Source of the DNA: Thioalkalivibrio sp.
GTDB lineage: Bacteria; Pseudomonadota; Gammaproteobacteria; Ectothiorhodospirales; Ectothiorhodospiraceae
Direction: 5' to 3'
DNA length: 7,597 nucleotides
Assembly: GCA_007133115.1 (NCBI GenBank)
Contig: SLNI01000238.1
Location: forward strand, 1-7,597
Part shown: positions 1-7,597 of the stretch, in pieces
Position numbering within the stretch: position 1 is the stretch's first letter
Layout: every line of letters starts with the position of its first letter
Position numbers and translations under genes: made by a program
The notes under the pieces: generated by a model
The model's database searches: none
Told to the model about the DNA's origin: nothing
What the model saw: only the letters and a program-made list of their open reading frames with translations

Positions 1-360
1 CTCGCCAGCAACCTCGCGCTCACGGCTTATGCCGTGACCGGCGACCGGAACGAACTGGCCATCACCGGCGCGGCTCTGGCCGCCCTCATGGCCGTGCAGC
101 TACCCAACAGTCGCCAGATGGAAGCAGAAGCCGACCGCATTGGCATCGAGCTCGCCGCCCGGGCCGGGTACCGACCCGATGCAGCTGCCCAGCTCTGGGC
201 GAAGATGGCGGCGGAAGGGGGCGCACGGCAACCGGTGTTCCTGAGCACCCATCCCGCGCCGGCATCGCGACAGCGCGATCTGCAAGCGCAGGCGGTACAG
301 GTACAACCGCTCTACGAACAGGCGACCCGCAGCCGCCTCCCCCGGCACCCGGTGCGCTGA
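1..360 (+). CDS. M48-family zinc metallopeptidase, C-terminal part (5' end outside window)
   Basis: The reading frame is open from base 1 to the TGA at 358-360, giving the last 119 residues of a protein that begins upstream. Residues 37-45 read SRQMEAEAD. This matches the second half of the M48 metallopeptidase core, where the first Glu (residue 41 of the visible part) is the third zinc ligand and the Asp is conserved. The HEXXH helix would lie upstream, outside the window. A STHP motif follows at residues 82-85, 41 to 44 residues after the Glu. This is typical of M48 proteins of the BepA/LoiP kind, where a His here can approach the zinc. Only about 35 residues follow it, so there is no room for the C-terminal TPR domain of BepA, and a compact LoiP/YcaL-like peptidase is more likely. 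By family, such enzymes degrade misfolded envelope proteins in the periplasm. A signal peptide or lipobox cannot be checked here. The family call is firm; the subfamily is not. Confidence 0.85.
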   Translation, partial: LASNLALTAYAVTGDRNELAITGAALAALMAVQLPNSRQMEAEADRIGIELAARAGYRPDAAAQLWAKMAAEGGARQPVFLSTHPAPASRQRDLQAQAVQVQPLYEQATRSRLPRHPVR

Positions 361-454
361 CCCGGCGGCGGCGCACCGCGCAGGGGGCGTACGTATGCGC
401 GCCACCCCCCGAACGACTACACTTTCCGCCTTCCCACACGGACTCCGAAACGCC

Positions 455-1675
<1,221 letters not shown>

Positions 1676-1756
1676 CCAGACCATACTCGGTGGCTCCCCG
1701 GAAGCGAATCCGGATCCTGCGCGTGCGGTCCGATACCGATCCTGAAAGCACAAACC

Positions 1757-1762
1757 AGAGGG
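1757..1762 (+). promoter_or_regulatory. Ribosome-binding site of mdh
   Basis: AGAGGG lies seven bases before the ATG at 1770, a good Shine-Dalgarno match at good spacing. With 94 bases separating it from the malic enzyme, mdh can initiate translation independently. I found no convincing sigma-70 promoter or terminator in that gap. Confidence 0.6.
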
Positions 1763-1769
1763 CAGAGAG

Positions 1770-2693
1770 ATGTTGAAGATCGCCATCATCGGAGCGGGCC
1801 GCGTCGGGGAATCCACGGCCCAGTTTCTTGCCGAGTCCGACCTGGCCCGCGAGATCGCACTGCTGGATGTGCGCGAGGGTGCCGCAGCGGGTGCGGCCCT
1901 CGATATCCAGGAAACCGCCCCCCTTTTCGGATTCGATGCGCGGCTCGTCGGAGACACCGACCCCGGCGTGATCGCGGGTGCGGAACTGGTGATCATCACC
2001 GCGGGACTGCCCCGCAAGCCCGGAATGTCGCGCTCCGACGTGTTGGAGAAGAACGTCGAGATCCTGGATAACATCCTGGTCGACGTCGTACGCGAAGCTC
2101 CGGACAGCCAGATCCTGGTGGTGTCCAATCCTGTGGACGTCCTGACCTACCGGGCCTGGAAGAACACCGGTTGGGACCGCTCGCGAGTCTTCGGACAGGC
2201 GGGTGTCCTCGACGCTTCCCGCATGGCTGCGTTCGTCGCGTTGGAGACCGGGCTTTCCACCCGGGACATCCATACCCTCGTGCTGGGCGGTCACGGCGAC
2301 GCAATGGTGCCCATGCTGCGCTACTCGGGAATCAACGGCATCCCACTGCATCACTTCATGAGTCAGGAAGCCATCGATCGCATCGTCGAGCGCACCCGGC
2401 ATGGCGGTGCCGAAATTCTCGCGCTGAAGCAGACGTCCAGTGCCTACGATGCGCCGGCCGCGGCGATCAAGGCCATGGTCGAATCGATCGTCCTCGACCG
2501 CCGCCGCGTGCTGCCGACCGTGGCCATCCTCGATGGCGAGTATGGGGCGCGCGACGTCGCGATGGGCGTCCCCTGCATCCTCAGTGCGCAGGGTATGGAA
2601 AAGATCGTGGAACTGGAACTGAACGCCGAGGAACGCCAGGCCTTCGAAGCGTCGCTGGCCGGCGTGCGCACCGACATCAGCCGCCTGAAATGA
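1770..2693 (+). CDS. mdh: Malate dehydrogenase, LDH-like type (NAD-dependent)
   Basis: This 307-residue cytoplasmic enzyme interconverts malate and oxaloacetate in the TCA cycle. The N-terminal Rossmann motif is GAGRVG (residues 8-13), and Asp33 at the end of the second strand predicts NAD rather than NADP. The active-site loop at 78-89 contains PRKPGMSRSD. Arg82 and Arg88 are the substrate-binding arginines that mark malate dehydrogenase; lactate dehydrogenases have Gln near the first position. SNPVDVLT (119-126) gives Asn120. GVLDASR (145-151) gives Asp148 and Arg151. GGHGDAMVP (173-181) gives the catalytic His175. All key residues are present and the length is normal for the LDH-like MDH group (about 305-325 residues), as opposed to the E. 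coli Mdh subgroup. The start has a good ribosome-binding site. The stop overlaps the start of the next gene (ATGA), so the two are probably co-transcribed and translationally coupled. Confidence 0.96.
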   Translation: MLKIAIIGAGRVGESTAQFLAESDLAREIALLDVREGAAAGAALDIQETAPLFGFDARLVGDTDPGVIAGAELVIITAGLPRKPGMSRSDVLEKNVEILDNILVDVVREAPDSQILVVSNPVDVLTYRAWKNTGWDRSRVFGQAGVLDASRMAAFVALETGLSTRDIHTLVLGGHGDAMVPMLRYSGINGIPLHHFMSQEAIDRIVERTRHGGAEILALKQTSSAYDAPAAAIKAMVESIVLDRRRVLPTVAILDGEYGARDVAMGVPCILSAQGMEKIVELELNAEERQAFEASLAGVRTDISRLK

Positions 2694-3370
2694 GCCGGAA
2701 CCCAGTCTTCACCCGGCCCCGGAGGCTGCCGGGCATCCTGGCTTCAAGCGTTCTCGGGACGTGGCTCGCCATGGCATTGCCCTTGCCGGTCCAGGCGCAC
2801 CCACACGCATGGATCGACCTGGAAATTCTGCTCGAAGCCAACGCGGAAGATGCGGTCGATGTCCTCGAGCAGACCTGGGTCATCGACCCGACCTACAGCC
2901 GCTACCTGTACGACGATGCCATGACTCAGTTCGAGGGCGAAACCCCCGAAGAGAAGCTGGCCAACCTCGGCGCCGAGATCCTGGAGAACCTGGCCGAGTA
3001 CGACTGGTATACCGAGCTGTACGCCGACCAGACGCGCATCCTGGTGCATCCCGAGGGTAGCGCTGAATTGAACATGCAGGACGGACAGATCCGGTTTCGT
3101 TTCCGCACCCGGCTCGCGGAACCCGTGGATCCCCGGGCCCGTGTCCTGCGCTACGCCATCTACGACCCGACCTATTTCATCGAGCTGCTCCACCACGCCG
3201 AAACGCCCCCACGCCTGAACCTCAGTGATGGAGCCTGCGCGATGGACGTCCGCACTCCTCGGCCAGACCCGGCAGTGGTCGCGCGCGCCCTGGCCCTGGA
3301 CTACAACCAGAGCGGGGAGGCCGATCTGGGCCGGCACTTCGCTGAACGGGTGACCGTCCAGTGCGACTGA
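2690..3370 (+). CDS. DUF1007 family secreted protein, putative periplasmic metal-binding protein
   Basis: This 226-residue protein starts at the ATG in the ATGA overlap with the mdh stop. Its N-terminus is a classical signal peptide: Arg10-Arg11-Arg12 region charges, a hydrophobic stretch around residues 16-32, and a likely cleavage site after VQA (34-36). The mature protein would begin HPHAWID, the hallmark opening of the DUF1007 family (COG3683). Family members are often found beside NicO/RcnA-type nickel/cobalt permeases and have been labelled as periplasmic transport components, but their biochemical role is not established to my knowledge. A second conserved-looking region is YAIYDPTYF (155-163). 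Two cysteines, Cys183 and Cys225, could form a disulphide in the periplasm. No permease gene is visible in this window, so a link to metal transport is inferred from the family only. The reading frame runs open further upstream inside mdh, but that part is an out-of-frame shadow. There is no good Shine-Dalgarno site, which fits translational coupling to mdh. Confidence 0.85.
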   Translation: MSRNPVFTRPRRLPGILASSVLGTWLAMALPLPVQAHPHAWIDLEILLEANAEDAVDVLEQTWVIDPTYSRYLYDDAMTQFEGETPEEKLANLGAEILENLAEYDWYTELYADQTRILVHPEGSAELNMQDGQIRFRFRTRLAEPVDPRARVLRYAIYDPTYFIELLHHAETPPRLNLSDGACAMDVRTPRPDPAVVARALALDYNQSGEADLGRHFAERVTVQCD

Positions 3371-3371
3371 C

Positions 3372-3914
3372 ATGCGGCGCATCCTGCTATTCAACAAGCC
3401 CTATGGCGTCCTGACGCAGTTCACCGACCGCGAAGGAAGACCCACGCTCGCCGACTACATTCCGATCCCCGGCGTACATCCCGCGGGCCGCCTGGACCGG
3501 GATAGCGAGGGGTTGGTGGTTCTTACGAACGATGGACCGCTGCAGGCCCGGCTCAGCGACCCCAGGTACCATGCCAGCAAGACCTACTGGGTGCAGGTCG
3601 AGGGTGTTCCGGACGAGGCCAGCCTCGAAGCCCTGCGAGCGGGCGTGGAACTGCGCGACGGCCTGACGCTGCCCGCCGGGGTGCATAGGACAGATCCGCC
3701 CGAAATCGAGGCACGGGATCCGCCGATCCGGTTTCGAAGACAGATCCCGACCTGCTGGCTTTCGATGACACTGACCGAGGGCCGCAACCGCCAGGTGCGC
3801 CGGATGACGGCCGCAGTCGGTCATCCCACCCTGCGCCTGGTCCGGTACCGGGTGGCCTCCTGGACCCTGGACGGGATTCCACCCGGGCAATTCCTGGAGG
3901 TTGCCACTCGCTGA
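3372..3914 (+). CDS. rluE: 23S rRNA pseudouridine synthase, RluE type
   Basis: This 180-residue enzyme is predicted to isomerise a uridine in 23S rRNA to pseudouridine; E. coli RluE acts at U2457. It has the RsuA/RluB/E/F family core without an S4 domain: [11 protein letters not shown] at residues 7-17; the catalytic motif [10 protein letters not shown] at 39-48, with Asp42 as the nucleophile; LTNDG at 51-55; VQVEGVP at 74-80; and [21 protein letters not shown] at about 136-156. The segments LPAG, NPPIR-like DPPIR and IPTCWL also follow the RluE pattern, separating it from RluB and RluF. It starts one base after the DUF1007 stop and has no clear ribosome-binding site of its own, so it is probably the third gene of an mdh transcript, translated by coupling. 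E. coli RluE is somewhat longer at the N-terminus; here the conserved fold begins almost at the first residue. Confidence 0.93.
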   Translation: MRRILLFNKPYGVLTQFTDREGRPTLADYIPIPGVHPAGRLDRDSEGLVVLTNDGPLQARLSDPRYHASKTYWVQVEGVPDEASLEALRAGVELRDGLTLPAGVHRTDPPEIEARDPPIRFRRQIPTCWLSMTLTEGRNRQVRRMTAAVGHPTLRLVRYRVASWTLDGIPPGQFLEVATR

Positions 3915-3933
3915 AGCGCCGTTTCGGAATTCT

Positions 3934-3948
3934 CGAAAAGGGTTTTCG
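3934..3948. other. Small perfect hairpin after rluE
   Basis: CGAAAA and TTTTCG form a six-base-pair stem around a GGG loop, 20 bases after the rluE stop. It lies in the 106-base gap before slt, in a locally AT-richer patch. The Ts lie within the stem and no T-tract follows, so a standard intrinsic terminator is not supported. It could be a weak pause or processing element, or chance. Confidence 0.3.
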
Positions 3949-4008
3949 CACCATTGCATTACAGGCACAACTTCAGGAAGATGGGATGAAGACGGACCAT
4001 CCTCGACC

Positions 4009-4012
4009 GGAG
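4009..4012 (+). promoter_or_regulatory. Ribosome-binding site that sets the slt start
   Basis: GGAG lies eight bases before the ATG at 4021. A second ATG at 4016, in another frame, sits only three bases from it (the sequence reads ATGCGATGCG), so spacing favours 4021. That choice also places a signal peptide at the very N-terminus. Confidence 0.55.
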
Positions 4013-4020
4013 TCAATGCG

Positions 4021-6075
4021 ATGCGAATCGGCCCCTGTGCAGGCAGACTGCTCTGCCTGCTGGTTCTCAGCGTGGTTCCTGTCGTTCACGCATCGGCCAG
4101 CCCCGATTTCAGCATGGAACGCAGCCTGTTCCTGATCGCCGAACGGGCGCTACAGCAGGACGAGCGGGGACTGATCGCCACACGCGAGGTGCTGGGCGCG
4201 TATCCCCTGCTGCAATACCTCGAATATCGCCTTCTCGCACGCAACCTCAGTGCCGCGGATCCTGAATCCGTCGCCGCATTCCTTGAGAACCATGCCGACG
4301 GACCGTTGGCGGCAATGCTCCGCAACAGTTACCTCGACCATCTCGCAAAGGAAAGGAACTGGCGCGCGTTTCTGCGTTTCGCCGGGGACGGGTCCGGCCT
4401 GTCCACCGAGCGGACCTGTTTCCGCATGCAGGCCCTGCTGAACACAGGTTCGTCCGCAGCAGCCCTGGACGGCATCGAGAGCATCTGGCTGCATGGGCGC
4501 TCGCAGCCCAAAGCCTGTGACACGGCATTGAATGCATGGCGCTCCGAAGGAGGCCTCACGCCGGAGCTTGCGTGGCAGCGTCTGGAACTGGCGATCGCGG
4601 CCGACCAGACCGGGCTCGCCCGCTACCTGCGGCGTTACCTCGCACCTGCGGACAGTCCATGGGCGGATCGCTGGATTGAACTCGAGGCCAACCCGGAGCG
4701 ACTGTTGCAGGCCGGGTTCCGGGCCGGAGACCACCCCGTGGCGGGCCGCATCCTGGAAAGCGCCTTCCTGCGCTGGGTCCCACGCGATCTCGAAAGTGCA
4801 CTCGCGGGCTGGCAGACGCACGGACATCGGCTGAACCTGGAGCCGGAACACCAATACCGCATCCAGCATGCGCTCGCACTGCGCCTCGCGGTGCGCAGCC
4901 ATCCGGAAACGCTGGCGTTCATGGCCCGCCTGCCGGATGCGGCCTTCGACGACCAGCTGCGCCAATGGCAACTGCGCGCGGCGCTGCGCAGTCAGGACTG
5001 GAACACGGTGCTGCGCGCAGTCGACGGCATGGACGCGGAAACCCGGACCGAGGCTCCGTGGCAATACTGGCGGGGCCGGGCACTCGAGCGAACCGGGAGT
5101 CGGGACGCGGCTCTGGCGGCCTATCGAGTGGCTGCACAGGAACGGAATTTCCACGGCTTTCTCGCGGCCGACCGCCTGGGCCAACCCTACCGGATCGGGC
5201 ACGAGCCGCTGCAGGTTTCGGCGGAGGTTCTCGATCGTGTCGCCCACCATCCTGCCATCCTGCGCATGCGTGAACTCGTGCTGCTGGAACGCTTTCCGGA
5301 AGCCCGCCGCGAATGGTCCCACGCGATCGACCGACTGTCCCCGGCGGAACAGGAAGCGGCCGCACGCCTGTTCTCGGACTGGGGCTGGCACGACCGGGCG
5401 ATCTTTACCGTGGCCCGCGCGCGCAGCTGGGGGGACATCGACCTGCGCTTCCCGCTCGCCTTCGACGACCTGATCCTCACCGGTGCCCGCGAACAGCAGA
5501 TCGATCCCGCTTGGGCAATGGCCATTGCACGCCAGGAAAGCGCATTCCTGCACGACGTACGCTCGGGCGCCGGGGCACTCGGCATCATGCAGATCATGCC
5601 AGCGACCGGCCGCACGGTGGCCACGGCTGCGGGGGTCCGGATACGCAACGATGCCGATATCCTGAAGCCCGAGAACAATACCCGGCTGGGCACGTATTAT
5701 TTGCGCCGCAACCTCGATGGTTTCGGCGGACACAGCCTACTCTCCACGGCGGCGTACAACGCCGGCGCACACCGGGTCCGCCAATGGCTCCCGGCGAATG
5801 GCGCGATGGAACCGGACATCTGGGCCGAGTTGATCCCCTTCCACGAGACCCGGGATTATGTCCAGCGGGTGTTTGCCTACCGGATCATCTATGCGGTGCG
5901 CCTGGGGCTGACGCCGCCCTCAATGGACACGCTGCTGTTTCCGATCACCCCTCAGGACCGGCTGGCCCAGTCGCGCGAAAGCCATCTCGCCAGTCTCGGG
6001 ATTGCGGGCCCAGCCCTGGTATCGACGCGGGACTTCTGTGACGCGCCGGGCTACACCAGCGCGCGTTGCCTGTAG
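4021..6075 (+). CDS. slt: Soluble lytic murein transglycosylase (Slt70 type)
   Basis: This 684-residue periplasmic enzyme is predicted to cleave the MurNAc-GlcNAc bond of peptidoglycan, forming 1,6-anhydro-muropeptides. Residues 1-24 form a signal peptide with hydrophobic core LLCLLVLSVV and a likely cut after VHA; there is no lipobox, so it should be soluble. Residues of about 27-480 form the alpha-helical superhelix (U and L domains) of Slt70. They include Cys133 and Cys166 with WLHGRSQPKACD, the same 33-residue spacing as the Slt70 disulphide. The C-terminal goose-type lysozyme-like domain carries ARQESAF with catalytic Glu506, GALGIMQIMPAT at about 518-529, AYNAG at 578-582, and IPFHETRDYV, which holds the usual ExxxYV-like motif. 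The protein runs about 40 residues beyond the E. coli end, with a tail holding Cys673 and Cys683. The frame is open upstream to 3901, but that part is not signal-like. The gene is followed after 28 bases by a kinase gene. Confidence 0.96.
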   Translation: MRIGPCAGRLLCLLVLSVVPVVHASASPDFSMERSLFLIAERALQQDERGLIATREVLGAYPLLQYLEYRLLARNLSAADPESVAAFLENHADGPLAAMLRNSYLDHLAKERNWRAFLRFAGDGSGLSTERTCFRMQALLNTGSSAAALDGIESIWLHGRSQPKACDTALNAWRSEGGLTPELAWQRLELAIAADQTGLARYLRRYLAPADSPWADRWIELEANPERLLQAGFRAGDHPVAGRILESAFLRWVPRDLESALAGWQTHGHRLNLEPEHQYRIQHALALRLAVRSHPETLAFMARLPDAAFDDQLRQWQLRAALRSQDWNTVLRAVDGMDAETRTEAPWQYWRGRALERTGSRDAALAAYRVAAQERNFHGFLAADRLGQPYRIGHEPLQVSAEVLDRVAHHPAILRMRELVLLERFPEARREWSHAIDRLSPAEQEAAARLFSDWGWHDRAIFTVARARSWGDIDLRFPLAFDDLILTGAREQQIDPAWAMAIARQESAFLHDVRSGAGALGIMQIMPATGRTVATAAGVRIRNDADILKPENNTRLGTYYLRRNLDGFGGHSLLSTAAYNAGAHRVRQWLPANGAMEPDIWAELIPFHETRDYVQRVFAYRIIYAVRLGLTPPSMDTLLFPITPQDRLAQSRESHLASLGIAGPALVSTRDFCDAPGYTSARCL

Positions 6076-6103
6076 CGACCCTGGCACCGTCGGCGGGACA
6101 ATC

Positions 6104-6994
6104 ATGAACGCGGCCCCATGGATCGAGGCCGCAAGCCGGGCGATTGCCCAGGCAACCGGTCAGCCTTTCCACCCGGCCCACGGCACCGGGGTCAGCGGCG
6201 GATCGATCAGTGAAGCCAGCGTGTGGACCGGAAAGGACGGTCGGCGTTTTTTCATCAAGCGCTCCCACAGCGACCACCGCCTGATGTTCGAGGCGGAGGC
6301 GGCGGGACTCCAGGAACTCGCGCAATGCCGGGCGTTGCGTACCCCCCAGGTGGTAACGATCGCCGATAGCCCGGAAGGCTGCGTTCTGGTGCTGGAACAC
6401 CTTGCGCTCGGGGGGCGCCGCGATGAACGTGCGCTCGGACTCGGAGTAGCGGCGCTGCATGCGATCACGGCGAAGAGTTTTGGCTGGACGATGGACAATT
6501 TCATCGGCCGCACGGCACAGCTCAATCCATGGTCACAGGACTGGCCGGATTTCTATCGCCATTACCGGCTGGCCCATCAACGCGAGCTCGCGGAAAAACG
6601 TGGCGCCAGCCGCTCACTGCTCGACGCAGTCGCCCGGCTGGAACAGGAGACGCGCGGGTTCTTTACCGATCACCATCCGCAGCCGTCGCTGCTGCATGGT
6701 GATCTCTGGGGCGGCAACTGGGGGTTTCTCGCGCAAGGTGTACCGGTCGTGTTCGACCCCGCGGTGTACTTCGGCGACCGGGAGGCGGACATCGCCATGA
6801 TGGAACTGTTCGGCCATCCGGGTGCCGATTTCTTTGCCGCCTACGGGGAACGGCTTCCGTTGAATCCGGAATATCCGGTGCGCCGGGAGCTCTATAACCT
6901 TTACCATATCCTGAATCATTTCAACCTGTTCGGCGGCAGCTACGCCGTTCAGGCCGAGCGTATGGCACGTGGTTTGCTTGCTGAGCTTGGCTAA
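6104..6994 (+). CDS. Fructosamine kinase family protein (ketosamine-3-kinase, YniA-like)
   Basis: This 296-residue cytoplasmic kinase has an aminoglycoside-phosphotransferase-like fold. Family members phosphorylate sugar amines (fructosamines or ribulosamines) formed by non-enzymatic glycation, so that the adduct falls off and the amine is restored. Visible features are: the N-terminal lobe with GVSGGSISEA (29-38) and FIKR (50-53), where Lys52 is the likely ATP-binding lysine; VLVLEHL (94-100); GWTMDNFIG (127-135), a family signature; the catalytic loop HGDLWGGN (198-205) with Asp200 and Asn205; and FDPAVYFGDREADIAM (217-232) with metal-binding Asp218. The length matches E. coli YniA (about 286). 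The ATG at 6104 is preceded by GGCGGGA at a short spacing; an upstream in-frame start at 6002 lies inside slt and adds no family sequence. The 28-base gap suggests co-transcription with slt. The natural substrate cannot be told from the sequence. Confidence 0.92.
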   Translation: MNAAPWIEAASRAIAQATGQPFHPAHGTGVSGGSISEASVWTGKDGRRFFIKRSHSDHRLMFEAEAAGLQELAQCRALRTPQVVTIADSPEGCVLVLEHLALGGRRDERALGLGVAALHAITAKSFGWTMDNFIGRTAQLNPWSQDWPDFYRHYRLAHQRELAEKRGASRSLLDAVARLEQETRGFFTDHHPQPSLLHGDLWGGNWGFLAQGVPVVFDPAVYFGDREADIAMMELFGHPGADFFAAYGERLPLNPEYPVRRELYNLYHILNHFNLFGGSYAVQAERMARGLLAELG

Positions 6995-7019
6995 AAAGGG
7001 CAAGTGCAGGAATAGCCAA
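6987..7019. repeat. Seven-base inverted repeat spanning the kinase stop codon
   Basis: TTGGCTA (6987-6993) and TAGCCAA (7013-7019) are perfect inverted copies with a 19-base loop that contains the end of the TAA stop and a run of As. No T-tract follows the right arm on the + strand, so I do not call a terminator. It may be chance. Confidence 0.25.
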
Positions 7020-7065
7020 TCTATTGCAAACTGGCGCGATTCGGCTGCGGCGTGTCGGGCAAGCT

Positions 7066-7131
7066 GATCGGGTACCGATCTTTCCGCAGGACCCAGTGGG
7101 GTGCGCGGAACCGTGTTGAACCCCGTACCCG
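7066..7131. other. Nested inverted repeats in the gap before the coiled-coil gene
   Basis: The gap 6995-7190 holds no gene that I can support. Inside it, GATCGG-GTA-CCGATC (7066-7080) is a perfect six-base-pair hairpin followed by TTT, a weak terminator-like element. Part of its left arm, CGGGTAC (7069-7075), is also complementary to GTACCCG (7125-7131). Between these lie TTCCGC (7082-7087) with GCGGAA (7105-7110), and inside them ACCC (7091-7094) with GGGT (7099-7102). The short hairpin and the long-range pairing cannot form together. GC-rich sequence produces such matches by chance, so confidence in a function is low. Confidence 0.3.
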
Positions 7132-7177
7132 CCTGCAGTGACCCACTCTGGCCCTTGCGGCTCGAATACCATCCAAA

Positions 7178-7182
7178 CGAGG
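7178..7182 (+). promoter_or_regulatory. Ribosome-binding site of the right-edge gene
   Basis: CGAGG lies eight bases before the ATG at 7191. This supports that start over the other frame that is open across the same region from 7138. Confidence 0.5.
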
Positions 7183-7190
7183 TTCACGTC

Positions 7191-7597
7191 ATGGATTTTG
7201 CAGTACTGCTTCGCCCCGAAACGATCATTCTGGCCATACTGCTTGCGCTCGCGGGCACACTCATCGGCTTCGCGGTGGGCAAGGGCCTGCAGGCACGCCG
7301 GAGCGAGGAAGCCCTGGATGCGGCACGCAAAACACATCTTCGGGCGCTCGCGGGCCTGGATGCCGATCACGCGGAGTCGCTCGCGAAGCTGCGGGACGGA
7401 CATACCGCGGAAACCGGAAAACTCAAACAGGAGTACAACCGGGCGATAGAGGCGGCACGCGCGGATCAGGCGAGCGAAATCAAGCGCGTCAATGATGAGT
7501 ACAGTGCTCTGGTCGAGCGGCTGAACGAGGCCAACATCTCCAATATTCGGGAGATTCGAGCCGAATATGATGGCCAGTTCGCCTCCCTGCGCGACCA
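7191..7597 (+). CDS. Membrane-anchored hendecad coiled-coil protein, N-terminal part (3' end outside window)
   Basis: The frame is open from the ATG at 7191 to the window edge, giving 135 full codons with no stop. I do not recognise the family. Residues 12-30 form one hydrophobic segment (IILAILLALAGTLIGFAVG) followed by Lys31, Arg36 and Arg37, so it is probably a membrane anchor with the rest in the cytoplasm. From about residue 42 the chain is strongly charged, almost free of proline, and helical. Hydrophobic residues recur every 11 positions in two registers: 53, 64, (75 Thr), 86, 97, 108, 119, 130; and 56, 67, 78, 89, 100, 111, 122, 133. Positions 49, 60, 71, 82, 93, 104, 115, 126 read H, H, Y, Q, Y, N, Y after the first His. 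This is a hendecad (11-residue) coiled coil. It could be a scaffold, a cell-division or envelope-spanning factor, or the leader of a larger enzyme such as an RmuC-like protein; none is supported directly. Codon use resembles its neighbours. Confidence 0.8.
   Translation, partial: MDFAVLLRPETIILAILLALAGTLIGFAVGKGLQARRSEEALDAARKTHLRALAGLDADHAESLAKLRDGHTAETGKLKQEYNRAIEAARADQASEIKRVNDEYSALVERLNEANISNIREIRAEYDGQFASLRD

Noticed and set aside
383..423. GGGGG/CCCCC pairing (383-387 with 405-409) and TACACT (418-423) as a terminator or promoter before the malic enzyme
   Set aside because: The hairpin has no following T-tract. The possible -10 box has no acceptable -35 box at the right distance.
395..454. 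Earlier ATG for the malic enzyme
   Set aside because: The 20 added residues do not resemble the family N-terminus, which fits a start at 455.
2171..2689. Upstream extension of the DUF1007 reading frame into mdh
   Set aside because: The extension is an out-of-frame reading of mdh, and starting at 2690 puts the signal peptide at the N-terminus as expected.
3949..4008. Possible sigma-70 promoter for slt using TTGCAT (3954-3959)
   Set aside because: The bases 17 positions downstream (GAAGAT) are a poor -10 box, so I cannot support a promoter.
3901..4020. Upstream extension of slt from a non-ATG start at 3901
   Set aside because: It would bury the signal peptide 40 residues inside the protein and overlap the end of rluE. 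The ATG at 4021 has a proper ribosome-binding site.
4150..5733. A 527-codon open frame on the minus strand inside slt
   Set aside because: It is fully contained opposite the Slt coding sequence, which is confirmed by motif and cysteine spacing. It has no domain of its own.
7138..7449. A 103-codon plus-strand frame overlapping the right-edge gene
   Set aside because: Its translation is rich in Arg, Ser and Trp with no structure. The frame starting at 7191 has a ribosome-binding site, a membrane segment and a regular coiled coil.

Overview
The window is a stretch of ordinary-looking chromosomal backbone from a GC-rich bacterium, with every gene on the + strand. The best guess is a gammaproteobacterium. 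The lytic transglycosylase matches the Slt70 architecture, including a conserved cysteine pair 33 residues apart. The pseudouridine synthase looks like RluE, and the malic enzyme looks like the N-terminal half of MaeB. A finer placement, for example among Chromatiales-like lineages, is only a guess. I see no mobile element, CRISPR array, tRNA or rRNA.

Layout: (1) positions 1-360 hold the C-terminal end of an M48-type zinc metallopeptidase, cut by the window edge. (2) 455-1675 encodes a MaeB-type malic enzyme without the phosphotransacetylase-like domain. (3) 1770-3914 is a tight three-gene unit: malate dehydrogenase (mdh), a secreted DUF1007 protein whose start overlaps the mdh stop, and an RluE-type 23S rRNA pseudouridine synthase one base later. 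(4) 4021-6075 encodes a periplasmic Slt-type lytic transglycosylase, followed 28 bases later by a fructosamine-kinase-family protein (6104-6994). (5) A 196-base gap with several inverted repeats leads into a gene open at the right edge (7191-7597). It encodes a protein with one membrane anchor and a long coiled coil.

Functionally, malic enzyme and malate dehydrogenase sit side by side and use the same substrate. One decarboxylates malate to pyruvate, the other oxidises it to oxaloacetate, so the pair sits at the TCA/anaplerotic branch point. The other genes are housekeeping: envelope proteolysis, rRNA modification, murein turnover and repair of glycated amines. Nothing suggests a defence system or a new multi-gene pathway.

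The least ordinary element is the right-edge protein. From about residue 49 to the end of the window its hydrophobic and aromatic positions recur every 11 residues, the signature of a hendecad coiled coil, and I do not recognise its family. The DUF1007 protein is also worth a look because its predicted mature N-terminus begins His-Pro-His, which would make a metal-binding amino terminus.
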